A DNA stretch of 64,000 nt, from contig NC_021353.1 of assembly GCF_000404225.1 (NCBI RefSeq), positions 1,550,001 through 1,614,000 on the forward strand, read 5' to 3'. Positions 1 to 9,686 of the stretch are shown here, piece after piece. The notes under the pieces were generated by a model. That model made no database searches, was not told the origin of the DNA, and worked only from the letters and a program-made list of their open reading frames with translations. The stretch comes from Candidatus Methanomassiliicoccus intestinalis Issoire-Mx1 (GTDB taxonomy: Archaea > Thermoplasmatota > Thermoplasmata > Methanomassiliicoccales > Methanomassiliicoccaceae). Made by a program: the position numbers and the translations under genes. How positions within the stretch are numbered: position 1 is the first letter of the stretch; each line of letters begins with the position of its first letter.

Positions 1-651
1 GGTCATTTTCTTGAGATCTGCCTCAGGAATTGGTTTTCCTACGGAGATTGGTTTGTCGAGTGGTATAGCGACCTGGTCTTTGACGTAGTCGACTTCACCG
101 GTCTTTTCGTTCCAGACGTATCTCTGCCATGCATCGAACATAAGTCCGTTCTCGTCAAGTCTGCAAGCGTGACCGTGCACAGTTGCACCCCTGATACCGC
201 ATCTAGCAGGATCGAATGTTTCGTTGTCGATGAATTCTTTAGCGACTTTCTCGAGATCTCTTTCTCTCATTTCGATGATCTGTCTTCCAGAAAGTGTACC
301 TGTATCGAATCCACGGATTCTTGACATGTATGCCCATGCTCTAACGTATGGAACCATTGGAGCGAAGTACACGGAATCAGCGAACTGAACGTACCTGACT
401 CTGTCACCTTTCTTTGCACCTTCGATAGGTGTAACGAGCTGCCTGATGAGATCATCTGGTTCGTTTCCTTCTTCGAGTGGTGGGTGGATGGACTTGTATT
501 CTTCTCCGGGTGACCTGTGTCCCATGATTCTAACGACGTCATCCAAAGAAACGTCACGCAGCTTCTTGAGTTCCTGGGAAGGGTCCATGAAGCGACGCCT
601 GTTTTTGGCTACCTGGCTGATTCCAGGATAGAATTGTCTCTTGTATGCCAT
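1..651 (-). CDS. mcrG: Methyl-coenzyme M reductase gamma subunit (partial, C-terminus beyond window)
   Basis: McrG is the gamma subunit of methyl-CoM reductase, the cytoplasmic nickel (F430) enzyme that releases methane from methyl-CoM and CoB. Reading the minus strand from an ATG at 651 gives 217 open codons running off the left edge, beginning MAYKRQFYPGISQVAKNRRR and containing RIMGHRSPGEEYKS and CGIRGATVHGHACRLDENG, which are typical McrG segments. The family is about 250-265 residues, so some 40 residues lie outside. The start follows mcrD by 12 nt and has an AGGTAATT-like ribosome site. Its position after mcrB and mcrD fits the conserved mcr gene order; mcrC, often between D and G, is absent, and mcrA would be expected just outside the window. 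Confidence 0.97.
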   Translation of the reverse strand, partial: MAYKRQFYPGISQVAKNRRRFMDPSQELKKLRDVSLDDVVRIMGHRSPGEEYKSIHPPLEEGNEPDDLIRQLVTPIEGAKKGDRVRYVQFADSVYFAPMVPYVRAWAYMSRIRGFDTGTLSGRQIIEMRERDLEKVAKEFIDNETFDPARCGIRGATVHGHACRLDENGLMFDAWQRYVWNEKTGEVDYVKDQVAIPLDKPISVGKPIPEADLKKMT

Positions 652-663
652 AATAATTACCTC

Positions 664-1092
664 TTACATTTTTTTGTAATCAGTGATAGTTGGTTGGAAT
701 TTTGAGTACCTACCTACTTCAAGGTTATATCCAAACGGAAGAAGATCGTCGCAAATCTTTTTGATTTCCTCAACGGCCTTATCCACATTGTCTATATCAT
801 TGATTTCAACAAAAACTCTTCCTACCAGAAGGTTAAGCTCATACTCCCTTCCCTTTACGTTAATCACTTTGCGTTCGGGGTGGTTTACAAGTGTCCCTTT
901 AGCAGGTCCGTTCCCCACAACAGCAGGCAGAGCCTCGCCGCTGATGTTTACTTGTCGTACGTTTGGTACTTCATAGATATTATTCAGTAGTTTTTCTGTT
1001 GTGCCAGCAGATAGCATGCGTGCCGGAAATATCAAAATTTCTGGCAGCGGAACGGATTCTTTTGTTTCAGTACTCATAATTTTAGTCACCAA
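664..1092 (-). CDS. mcrD: Methyl-coenzyme M reductase operon protein D
   Basis: McrD is a small protein of the mcr operon that is not part of the purified enzyme and is thought to help assembly or activation of methyl-CoM reductase. The 142-residue product matches family length and shows the usual core: LPEILIFPARMLSAGTTEKL near the N-terminus, a central GNGPAKGTLVNHPERKVI stretch, and a LLVGRVFVEI segment. It starts 4 nt after the mcrB stop and ends 12 nt before mcrG, so the three genes are one transcription unit. The exact molecular role of McrD is not established. Confidence 0.95.
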   Translation of the reverse strand: MVTKIMSTETKESVPLPEILIFPARMLSAGTTEKLLNNIYEVPNVRQVNISGEALPAVVGNGPAKGTLVNHPERKVINVKGREYELNLLVGRVFVEINDIDNVDKAVEEIKKICDDLLPFGYNLEVGRYSKFQPTITDYKKM

Positions 1093-1096
1093 CCAT

Positions 1097-2419
<1,323 letters not shown>

Positions 2420-2560
2420 TTTTCTACCTCCTAATTAATCTTTCCAAGCCAAACAAAGTCCCCTCTGTCTAGCTAAAAAGTTTTAGTTGATTTTCATCAG
2501 AAGCAGTACTTCAGTGAAAACCGAACCCCCTTGTATGTTTAACGTAAAAGAGAGCGAAGC

Positions 2561-2570
2561 TTATATAATT
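2561..2570 (-). promoter_or_regulatory. Predicted TATA box of the mcr operon
   Basis: Read on the minus strand this is AATTATATAA, a good archaeal TATA element, preceded by purines that could be a BRE. Standard spacing puts the transcription start near 2535-2540, leaving a leader of about 120 nt before mcrB. Confidence 0.6.
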
Positions 2571-2672
2571 GCTGATTAGAAAGGGTTCATCCATCCATCC
2601 CAATTGGGCATTGAGAAAACTACCCAGCAAAATAAAGCTGATTAACGTTCGTTAAAATGCAAATTTTTTGCA

Positions 2673-3302
2673 TTATTTTTTCAGACTTTCCAAGATGATC
2701 TTTGCATCGAGGTTTTTATAATCTTTAAAGTTATAATTCCAATAAGTTAAAAAAGATCCGCATTCAGGCTCATTTAAAAATAATGATACGATTTCTGTGA
2801 ATTTCTTGTCTGTTCTGTGAGGATAATATACCTTCTTTAAGGCAGATATTATCTCATCTGCAACATTTTTGCTAATTACATCATTATTGACCGCTTCGTA
2901 CAAATTGAGCCTGAAATTGATTAACGGCTCAGAGAGAGGTGCTAATGAAAAAGGATCGTAAGCTAAAACGACTTCATCGTCTCCATCCACTCTGCCTGAT
3001 TTATACTCCTCATAAATTCTTCCCAATCCCTTCATTCCGAATGAGCCCAACTCAGCGGCTCTGAGAGCTCCCATGCTGCCTCCGCCGATCACATTTATGC
3101 CGGATTTCAGGAGAGAAAGTATCTCTCTGTGCCCAACAGCAGCATCATTCAGCAGAACCCCGTCTATAATGACGACTGTATCCACATCATCTGGGATATT
3201 CTGCAGGTCTCCCCGTTTAACAGGCGGCAGATATTCTGCATTTAATATCTTACAGGCATCCTCATGAGGCATGCTTGGACCTACGTAGACGAATGTTGTC
3301 AT
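2673..3302 (-). CDS. tfuA: TfuA-related protein, McrA thioamidation partner of YcaO
   Basis: TfuA-family proteins work with YcaO enzymes to install the thioglycine found in McrA; the pair is required for this modification in Methanosarcina acetivorans. The 209-residue product has the TfuA core, including VIIDGVLLNDAAVGHREIL and the strongly conserved GGGSMGALRAAEL loop at about residues 76-88, then the EYKSGRVDGDDEV segment. Its ATG overlaps the ycaO stop codon by 4 nt, so the two are translationally coupled, and they sit next to the mcr operon. TfuA may deliver sulfide to the YcaO reaction; that role is inferred. Confidence 0.9.
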   Translation of the reverse strand: MTTFVYVGPSMPHEDACKILNAEYLPPVKRGDLQNIPDDVDTVVIIDGVLLNDAAVGHREILSLLKSGINVIGGGSMGALRAAELGSFGMKGLGRIYEEYKSGRVDGDDEVVLAYDPFSLAPLSEPLINFRLNLYEAVNNDVISKNVADEIISALKKVYYPHRTDKKFTEIVSLFLNEPECGSFLTYWNYNFKDYKNLDAKIILESLKK

Positions 3303-4498
3303 CTGCCGTTCATCATCCTCAGTCCGACTCTTTCGTCATCTATCGCAAATACTTCCATGCCGGGAACAATGACTTTTACGACTGAAATTCCAATTTCTTC
3401 ACGAGTCAGATCAACAATTATGGTACGGTTCAAACCTTTTGCATTCAGCCTGGCTCTTGTGATCTGCAGATCGTCAAAAATATCATCTGTAACTTGATCA
3501 GGGAAGCTATCCAAAGAGATTGAGTTTTCAGAGTCCTCAAGCCACATTTTATTGATACGCCTCATCCTTTCATATCCAAGCTTTCTGGCGGCTTCTCCCC
3601 TTACCGTATCTTCCCTGGCGCCGTGAATCTGAGTCAGACGGCTCTGCGCCACTTCCAAGAGGGCCTTTACTGCAGCCAGTTCCGGATCTAAATGCGTCCC
3701 GATGCCAAGCGTTAAAAGAGCAGGATCCTGCATTTCTACATCATCAGTCGCTGCGGCAATAGTCGGAATTCCAATATCTGATGTCAGATCCTTCAGATGC
3801 ACCTCTATTCCCTTGGCAGTGAATTTATCCACCAGGTCTTTCACAGGCCCGGAGCCCGGGATTTCAATGTCTCCGTTGACTCGCCTGTAGTATTCTGTAA
3901 ATGACCATGAATCCCGTTCTACAACTTCCAGCAGGCCGTGGAGAATTGCTTCTTCCAGCGTGTTTCCAGATGCCAGACCGTTTGTGGAAGTTCTAAAGAG
4001 CATCATGTCCAATTTAGATGAATAAGGATGAAATACCGCTGATGCCGGAACCCACATTTCGCTCATGGAATTGAGCTCTGTTCCTTTTACCCACCCCACC
4101 TGATATCTTGAGAGGGTGTAGGCTGCACCCTGAGGCAGAATGAGATCCATCGGATGGACCGCATTGTTTGCTGCCATAAACTCTTCCACACCTGCACGCA
4201 CAACCTGCATGCTGCCTTGCTCTGCACAGTATCTTTCTATTCCTTCCATGATCGAAGACACTTTTGCCTCGTCTTTGGTAAGACCCTTTCCATTGTATAC
4301 TGAAATGGCCCCGCTCTCTGCAGATGGTCTTATTGACGAAAAAACCGGTATTCCGATACGATCGAGGTCTGTTATGTCTGCAGTCCTTGTTATCCCTGCA
4401 ACTTCAGCAAGCGGTTCGATACGCTTCAAAGTTGTTTCTGGATCAACGGCATGATGACCTCCGTGAGTGTATTTTTTCGGTGTGTGGCCCAGCTTCAT
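3299..4498 (-). CDS. ycaO: YcaO-family protein, methyl-CoM reductase thioglycine formation
   Basis: This YcaO enzyme (methanogenesis marker 1 family) is predicted to activate a glycine amide of McrA with ATP so that it becomes thioglycine. The 399-residue product has the YcaO ATP-binding pattern: SSIMEGIERYCAEQ near residue 80, HGLLEVVERDSW near residue 187, and AVKALLEVAQSR near residue 275. The N-terminus carries the methanogen-type FSSIRPSAESGAISVYNGKG segment. It is the first gene of a two-gene unit with tfuA and is divergent from a SAM methyltransferase 38 nt away, all beside mcr. Confidence in the McrA role rests on family plus neighbourhood. Confidence 0.93.
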   Translation of the reverse strand: MKLGHTPKKYTHGGHHAVDPETTLKRIEPLAEVAGITRTADITDLDRIGIPVFSSIRPSAESGAISVYNGKGLTKDEAKVSSIMEGIERYCAEQGSMQVVRAGVEEFMAANNAVHPMDLILPQGAAYTLSRYQVGWVKGTELNSMSEMWVPASAVFHPYSSKLDMMLFRTSTNGLASGNTLEEAILHGLLEVVERDSWSFTEYYRRVNGDIEIPGSGPVKDLVDKFTAKGIEVHLKDLTSDIGIPTIAAATDDVEMQDPALLTLGIGTHLDPELAAVKALLEVAQSRLTQIHGAREDTVRGEAARKLGYERMRRINKMWLEDSENSISLDSFPDQVTDDIFDDLQITRARLNAKGLNRTIIVDLTREEIGISVVKVIVPGMEVFAIDDERVGLRMMNGR

Positions 4499-4536
4499 GA
4501 ATGCGTAAATCAGCTATGTGATAATTTAACCTTCTT

Positions 4537-5430
4537 ATGACAAATGATCAGGCAGGTTCGGGAGATTTAGATATATCTCATAAGAGCATCAAGGCGCTGA
4601 TGAAACTCCATGAACTTTTAGGCATTCCCTCGATCGAGCTGATTGAGCCCACATTTGAATCATTAATTAATGAAGCATATACTGATGAGATTCTTCTTGA
4701 AACCGGGACTGAAGCAAAACTGGTTATTAATGAGAAGGGATGGCCGGCACTTTTTGCTCTGAAGTCTGGAGAAAACTGGAGAGGCTGCGTATTTATTCTT
4801 AGACCGCCGGTTGTAGAAGTAGTTGAAAAGTTTGAGGAGATTGATGGAGACACTGTAGAGTTAGATACAGAAACCCTCATGAATTCAATCAGGGAATATT
4901 ACATGGACCTCTTATGTCAGGATGTCCCTCCTGCCATTGAAGACTTTTCACCGGACAGGGCTTCAAAAGTAAAAGAACTGATATCAGAAGTCTGGGGAAA
5001 CGGCGCCGGAGAGAAATGCCTGGACTGCGGATGCGGATCAGGAATGGGGGCACTAATTCTCAGAGATCTAGGATATTCACCAGTCAGTTATGACAATGAC
5101 GCATCTCTGCTTCATCTAGGCATTGAAAGCGGCCGCCTCAAGGCAGATGAAAGTATCTGCATTGACGCACGCTATGCCTCATTTTACGTTCCTAACTGTA
5201 AATACGGATTGGCATTGATGGCAGGGAGTATAAGCACACATACAGCCTACATCTGGAAAGATATTATTGAAGAATTGATAGAACAATGCCAGAACATAAT
5301 CGTGACTGTAGAAAGCGAGCAGGAAGCAGGTATTGTAAAGGAATGGGCAGAGCTATCAGGTCGAAAAACCAAGTTGATGGAAAATGAAAGAGATGGTTTT
5401 TACGATCACTGGGTATGTTTGATTTCTTAA
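4537..5430 (+). CDS. Class I SAM-dependent methyltransferase, candidate McrA-modifying (McmA-like) enzyme
   Basis: The 297-residue product has a Rossmann-type SAM-binding motif I, CLDCGCGSGMGALIL (about residues 160-174), followed by motif II around YDNDAS and an acidic residue in IDARYAS. The first 140 residues are a separate helical and beta-rich domain that I do not recognise. In Methanosarcina a class I methyltransferase (McmA) makes S-methylcysteine in McrA and its gene lies near mcr; the position here, divergent from ycaO-tfuA and next to mcr, makes an McmA-like role plausible. The substrate assignment is inference; the methyltransferase fold is well supported. Confidence 0.6.
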   Translation: MTNDQAGSGDLDISHKSIKALMKLHELLGIPSIELIEPTFESLINEAYTDEILLETGTEAKLVINEKGWPALFALKSGENWRGCVFILRPPVVEVVEKFEEIDGDTVELDTETLMNSIREYYMDLLCQDVPPAIEDFSPDRASKVKELISEVWGNGAGEKCLDCGCGSGMGALILRDLGYSPVSYDNDASLLHLGIESGRLKADESICIDARYASFYVPNCKYGLALMAGSISTHTAYIWKDIIEELIEQCQNIIVTVESEQEAGIVKEWAELSGRKTKLMENERDGFYDHWVCLIS

Positions 5431-5573
5431 TCAATATTAATATAATTAATGCAGTTGTGCATATTTATATATATCAACTGCATTACGTTTTATAAAATAT
5501 TATTACTAGCTTCCATTGAAATTATGATGAAAACAGTTGCCTGAGTCTATGCGTCAGCGGGTTGATGATTCGT

Positions 5574-6185
5574 ATGAAAAAGAATATCGTAGCATTGATT
5601 ACAGTATTTATCGCGGTTGTAATAATAGCTGGCGGGTTTTACATAATTGACAATAGCAAAGGCAACGAAAAAAGATATGTCGTGCCTAATGATGGATTAA
5701 TGTCCATAACAGAATTTAACATTTCTGATGAGTCTGTGACTGATTCGTTCGTCAACGGAACATTTTTTGTTTCAAAAGAAAATGATAATCTTCATATAAA
5801 GATGGTAGCGAATACCAATGTGGAAGAAAAAGACACAGGTGGGATTCAGTTTTATGCCCTGGGTTGTCTTTCTATAACTGATATTATCTGCAGCATCGGA
5901 GGAAACACCTCTGACGACTATGTTGCCACTTGGAGTACATCGGGAGATATGGAAAAATATCATATCATGGTGGAAGTTGCCAGAACTCTTTGTAGGCCAT
6001 ACACACCGCCTGGCGGAGGGCATGGAATGTGCATTATAGAATATGACGTAGACATGTCGGCCATTGGTGATGCTACATCATTGGATTTTGGCATAGCGTT
6101 CGGCACCCAAGGTGATTCCACAGGGGTTGTACACGACACCATCAGTGTTCCACTGTATGATCAGAGCCATATCGACAACGCATGA
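5574..6185 (+). CDS. Secreted or membrane-anchored protein of unknown function
   Basis: About 203 residues with an N-terminal hydrophobic segment, MKKNIVALITVFIAVVIIAG, followed by a beta-rich extracellular region. No known domain is recognised. ATG codons at 5565 and 5574 are both possible; 5574 gives the typical basic n-region before the hydrophobic core and is preferred. The body contains four cysteines (two in GCLSITDIICS, one before a RPYTPPGGGHG loop, one after it), which could form disulfides outside the cell. It stands alone between the methyltransferase and the convergent Lrp gene. Confidence 0.6.
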   Translation: MKKNIVALITVFIAVVIIAGGFYIIDNSKGNEKRYVVPNDGLMSITEFNISDESVTDSFVNGTFFVSKENDNLHIKMVANTNVEEKDTGGIQFYALGCLSITDIICSIGGNTSDDYVATWSTSGDMEKYHIMVEVARTLCRPYTPPGGGHGMCIIEYDVDMSAIGDATSLDFGIAFGTQGDSTGVVHDTISVPLYDQSHIDNA

Positions 6186-6281
6186 GTAGATAGACTCAAA
6201 TCTGGTCGGATGCATTAAGTTCAGGTCGATGATTTGACCAGAAACTGTATTAAGATAAGTAAGATCGCGGGTTAATACAGA

Positions 6282-6746
6282 TCATGGTGAGTTTTTAACG
6301 AGAATATCCAGATCTGGAGTGAAATGTGAGGCCTCAGTAGAAATGATGATACTTACATCCACATTTCTGATATTGGGAAGCTTGACGATTCGTTCCTGAA
6401 TCAGTTGATACAGCTCATCAACACTCCTGGTATAAGCTTCGCAAATCAGACTGTAGTCCCCGAATACTTTAGAAACAGCAGCAATTTCAGGAAATGATCG
6501 GATTGGATCGATTACCTCATTTACAAAAGTTCCTTCAATCTGGATGGATATCAATGAACGTATAATTCCAAGGTCACTGTAATTTATGTTTAGAGAATAA
6601 GATGAAATTGCTCCGCCGCTCTCAAGCTTTGCAATTCTCCTGGATGCGGTGGCTTTCGAAATCCCAAGACGATCTGCTATAGTGGCTAGATTTTCCCTAG
6701 AGTTTTTCTTAAGAATCTTGAGGATTTCTACATCAGTTTTATCCAT
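6282..6746 (-). CDS. Lrp/AsnC family transcriptional regulator
   Basis: An N-terminal winged helix (MDKTDVEILKILKKNSRENL, then LGISKATASRRIAKLESGG) is joined to a C-terminal RAM/ACT-like ligand domain with FVNEVIDPIRSFPEIAAVSK and the GDYSLICEAYTRSVDELYQL segment typical of Lrp/AsnC proteins. At 154 residues it has normal family length. The start at 6746 is preferred over an upstream ATG at 6812 because the HTH begins exactly there and the extra 22 residues look like untranslated sequence. Such proteins are feast/famine regulators that bind DNA as dimers or octamers; the targets here are unknown. Confidence 0.9.
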   Translation of the reverse strand: MDKTDVEILKILKKNSRENLATIADRLGISKATASRRIAKLESGGAISSYSLNINYSDLGIIRSLISIQIEGTFVNEVIDPIRSFPEIAAVSKVFGDYSLICEAYTRSVDELYQLIQERIVKLPNIRNVDVSIIISTEASHFTPDLDILVKNSP

Positions 6747-7083
6747 CGAATTCACCGCAATATTTTTGCATTTAGTATGTATAACGTGATAGTAATTAAA
6801 ATATTTTTGCATAAAAGGCGATATTTAAAAACAAAATATCAAAAATACAATTATCAAAGTTTTTTATAAAGGATCAGAGATCATTGAATCAAATCATTAT
6901 CTAACTTTGATTGGATGAGTGAGGCTTAATGACTATTTATAGCTACTTTCATATCTTGATGAGTTATGTGATGACCTTGACCAGAACAGAATTTCGTTAA
7001 AGATATTACCCAATAAATATTTCAAATAAAAATAGAAATGCTGACTCCAATGTGTATCAGCGATGGATGAGTAAACCCTAATG

Positions 7084-7344
7084 TCACCCCACTAAAGATA
7101 ATTGGAGAGCATTGAGAACCCTCAGAAAATCTTCTGATTCTGAACTTTCAATATAAGTTTCACATTCTAAAACACTTGCTAGTCCCATTTCCACTAGGAT
7201 GTCTAAAGCTCTTTTTGATGACATTTCTGAAATATTATACTTAATCGAAAGCTTTGCAGGAGTAATGCCATTCACCGAAGAAGAATCTGGCAGTGATACT
7301 AACACATCCAACAATGTAACATTTTCTTTGGTTATTTCTTTCAT
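7084..7344 (-). CDS. Small winged-helix-like DNA-binding protein
   Basis: An 86-residue product with an HTH-like pattern: LLDVLVSLPDSSSVNGITPAK, then SIKYNISEMSSKRALDILVEMGLAS, the latter resembling a recognition helix and wing. It is divergent from a second small winged-helix gene, and the space between them contains repeated ATTACG dyads, so the two probably share or cross-control one regulatory region. No specific family can be named. Confidence 0.55.
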   Translation of the reverse strand: MKEITKENVTLLDVLVSLPDSSSVNGITPAKLSIKYNISEMSSKRALDILVEMGLASVLECETYIESSESEDFLRVLNALQLSLVG

Positions 7345-7371
7345 AAATTCACCTGTGAAATATAGTTTTAT

Positions 7372-7483
7372 ATTACGTAATATGTAATATACACATATAC
7401 TATATAATCTTATTTATTAATTACGGAATACGTAATTCGTATCAGATATGTTATTAGCAAAAACATATTACGTAACACGTATG
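7372..7483. promoter_or_regulatory. Three operator-like dyads ATTACG-n5-CGTAAT between divergent regulators
   Basis: Copy 1 is at 7372-7388 (one arm mismatch), copy 2 at 7420-7436 (perfect 6+6 arms) and copy 3 at 7467-7483 (second arm partly matched). The copies are 48 and 47 bp apart. A TATA-like TATATAATC at 7401-7409 lies between copies 1 and 2. The arrangement suggests cooperative binding by one of the flanking winged-helix proteins and autoregulation. Confidence 0.55.
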
Positions 7484-7756
7484 GGAAAAACAGTCATAGA
7501 AACGACTGGAATACTCGATGTATTAACGTATTTGATAGAAAATAAAGAATCAGAGATACTTGCTACAGACTTAAAGAACGCAGTTTCTAACTATCAACAG
7601 ATATCAAATATTCTCAAAAATTTGGAAGATAGAAAGATGATCGAGATAATACAAGAAACTAAACCAAGAAAACGTAAACTGATTTCATTGACACCACGCG
7701 GAGAAGATCTCGCCAAGAGATTGTTAAAGCTTAATGAAGAAATTGAAGCTCAATGA
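7448..7756 (+). CDS. Small winged-helix transcriptional regulator (MarR/PadR-like)
   Basis: A product of up to 102 residues with a clear winged-helix layout: TTGILDVLTYLIENKESEIL, LKNAVSNYQQISNILKNLED as recognition region, MIEIIQETKPRKRKLISLTP as wing, and the MarR-like ending LTPRGEDLAKRLLKLNEEIE. The start may be the ATG at 7448 or the one at 7481 (MGKTVIETTG), which removes an 11-residue N-terminus and puts operator copy 3 directly before the start codon. The TATA-like box at 7401-7409 predicts transcription from about 7431-7436, compatible with either. Confidence 0.72.
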   Translation: MLLAKTYYVTRMGKTVIETTGILDVLTYLIENKESEILATDLKNAVSNYQQISNILKNLEDRKMIEIIQETKPRKRKLISLTPRGEDLAKRLLKLNEEIEAQ

Positions 7757-7876
7757 GAAGATTCTCGGATGAAGCTATTTTAAAATTTACCAAAAATAAT
7801 TATTTACGGTTGGCATATGTGTATCTGCACAAGACCTTACAGATTACGGTTTGTATATTGAGTTAAAAAAAATATT

Positions 7877-7926
7877 GTACAATATACCTTTATTTCTTTT
7901 TCATCTTTTTTGAAGGTATATTGTAC
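7877..7926 (-). terminator. Large stem-loop terminator after ramA
   Basis: Perfect 14-bp inverted repeat, GTACAATATACCTT at 7877-7890 and its complement at 7913-7926, with a 22-nt loop. On the minus strand it follows the ramA stop by 13 nt and runs into a T-rich tract. The outer end also forms a 14-bp palindrome (7872-7885), so a protein-binding site is an alternative. Confidence 0.6.
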
Positions 7927-7939
7927 TTATCTTACGTGC

Positions 7940-9577
7940 TCATTTTTCAGAGATCGTAAGATCGCTGAAACTATAGACACTCTGAGGACATACAGACTCA
8001 CAGTTCTTACAGGCTGTACCCAGGCAATGTTCTGTTGCAATCTTCAAAGTGTATCCATATTTTCCACCATCTACAAGAGAGAGCGCTTTTTCAGGGCAGC
8101 GGTCCACACATACACCGCAACCGATGCAGCCTTCAAAGCTGCCTGTAAGGTATACGCCCACATTATCAAGCACTTTGAGCTTTCCTCCGCCGATGACTGG
8201 GATATCTGATAATACTAAGCGGTCTACATGTTTGGGGCGTTTGAGATCAGGAAGAGGCCTGAGACCATTGCCAACGATCATATCGTTGTACATCTCCAGA
8301 GGCATACCCTCAGTCCAGTAGGCTAACTCGCTGACATAGATGTTCTCAAAGATTTCATTGCCGGCAAACATGATATGTTTAGAAGCGATGGAATCGGCTA
8401 CACTCTGCATCATATCCAGAGTTTCATCATCCCTGACCAGGTCATAAGCCATCATTAATGAGGTGTTTCCAATCTGTACAGTCCTATCTATGACTCTCGG
8501 AATCATACCTACCGTCTGTGACTTTATAGGATCGACATATGTACCAGATGCCCCGGCCATATACATCGTTTTTACTTCTTCATCATCGATTCCCACTTCT
8601 TCAATCAGAGTGCGATGTCCAGCGCGGATTGCACCCATTGCCTTTCCTGCTTCGTTGACGTCTCCCTCTGTCAAAACCATTCCGCCCTGCAGATGGATGT
8701 TGTGATCAACGGTTGCAATTGAAGGCAGCTTAATTACACCAGATTCTATACCTAATGCTACAATGGAAACGACTCCGGTACCAGTGATTCCAATAGCATT
8801 TTGAGATGAGGATTTCAGAAGTTTTCCGTCCCTTGGATCTATGACGGATCCTGCTGTCGGTTTCAGATCATCATTGAGAATGATATTTGTCCATCCGCCG
8901 TTCTCTGCAAAGTTAACATCGCTGATAGCTAATGGAGCTGCAAGCATACCATGAGTAATCGCCTGTCCTTCCATTGCCGGTCCTGCGGCTGCAGATCCAG
9001 AATATAAGTCGCCGTCATGATACAACCCCATCTCTGCATTTGTACCATAATCTGTAACCATACATGTTTCCTTTTTATCCAGCAGTCCAGACTTAATGAT
9101 CATGGCAAGAGCATCAGCACCGATTTCATGTCTGATGGCAGGAGGTATGATTACCTTTGTCTCAGGATTGAGGGCTGTCAGGTTGAGATCTCCAGCGGTT
9201 ATGATCTTACCTCGCCTGTTGGGAGGCGTGATGTTTAGCTTTTTGAGCATTGATTTTCCAGCATATGCCAGATCCCTGACCTCGATGTTCTCAAACATGG
9301 AGACCTGGATAGGATTACCGCATACTGCCAGTCTTTCAATTTTTGATTTATCGACATGGTGCAGATCAATCAGATTATTGATTGTATCCATCAGAATCTT
9401 ATGACCTACTTCAGCCCCGTTCTCTATCCAAAAATGAAGGTGATCCATCACGTTTGCACCGGGAAGGGGGTGCCTCATAGTGATAGCTGTAGAGATAATC
9501 TTACCATTATCTGAAAGATCTACCACGTGGCTACGGTATCCGCTTGTACCGACATCCAATGCTATGCCATATCCCAT
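7940..9577 (-). CDS. ramA: Methylamine methyltransferase corrinoid protein reductive activase
   Basis: RamA reductively reactivates oxidised Co(II) corrinoid proteins of methylamine methyltransferases to Co(I) using ATP. The 545-residue product has an N-terminal ASKHA-type nucleotide fold (ALDVGTSGYRSHVVDL at the start, VTDYGTNAEMGL and GITGTGVVSIVALG later). The C-terminal ferredoxin domain has two complete 4Fe-4S motifs, cysteines about 484, 487, 490, 494 and 518, 523, 526, 530. Length and architecture match RamA well. It lies downstream of an mtbA-type gene and a corrinoid protein, all on the minus strand, forming a methylamine block although the spacings suggest separate promoters. Confidence 0.93.
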   Translation of the reverse strand: MGYGIALDVGTSGYRSHVVDLSDNGKIISTAITMRHPLPGANVMDHLHFWIENGAEVGHKILMDTINNLIDLHHVDKSKIERLAVCGNPIQVSMFENIEVRDLAYAGKSMLKKLNITPPNRRGKIITAGDLNLTALNPETKVIIPPAIRHEIGADALAMIIKSGLLDKKETCMVTDYGTNAEMGLYHDGDLYSGSAAAGPAMEGQAITHGMLAAPLAISDVNFAENGGWTNIILNDDLKPTAGSVIDPRDGKLLKSSSQNAIGITGTGVVSIVALGIESGVIKLPSIATVDHNIHLQGGMVLTEGDVNEAGKAMGAIRAGHRTLIEEVGIDDEEVKTMYMAGASGTYVDPIKSQTVGMIPRVIDRTVQIGNTSLMMAYDLVRDDETLDMMQSVADSIASKHIMFAGNEIFENIYVSELAYWTEGMPLEMYNDMIVGNGLRPLPDLKRPKHVDRLVLSDIPVIGGGKLKVLDNVGVYLTGSFEGCIGCGVCVDRCPEKALSLVDGGKYGYTLKIATEHCLGTACKNCESVCPQSVYSFSDLTISEK

Positions 9578-9671
9578 GAAAATCAGAATAAACAGTGGAA
9601 CTTAAGTATTTAAGCCCTAAGCAAAAATTGAGTCCAACATATCAAAAAAGGTAAAAGGAAGGGGTTTGAAA

Positions 9672-9686
9672 TGAGATACAATCTCA
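9672..9686 (-). terminator. Hairpin at the end of the mtbA-type gene
   Basis: TGAGAT and ATCTCA arms with a 3-nt loop overlap the stop codon; on the minus strand the hairpin is followed by a pyrimidine-rich CAAACCCCTTCCTT (9655-9668), a 14-nt sequence repeated exactly downstream of the corrinoid gene. Confidence 0.4.
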
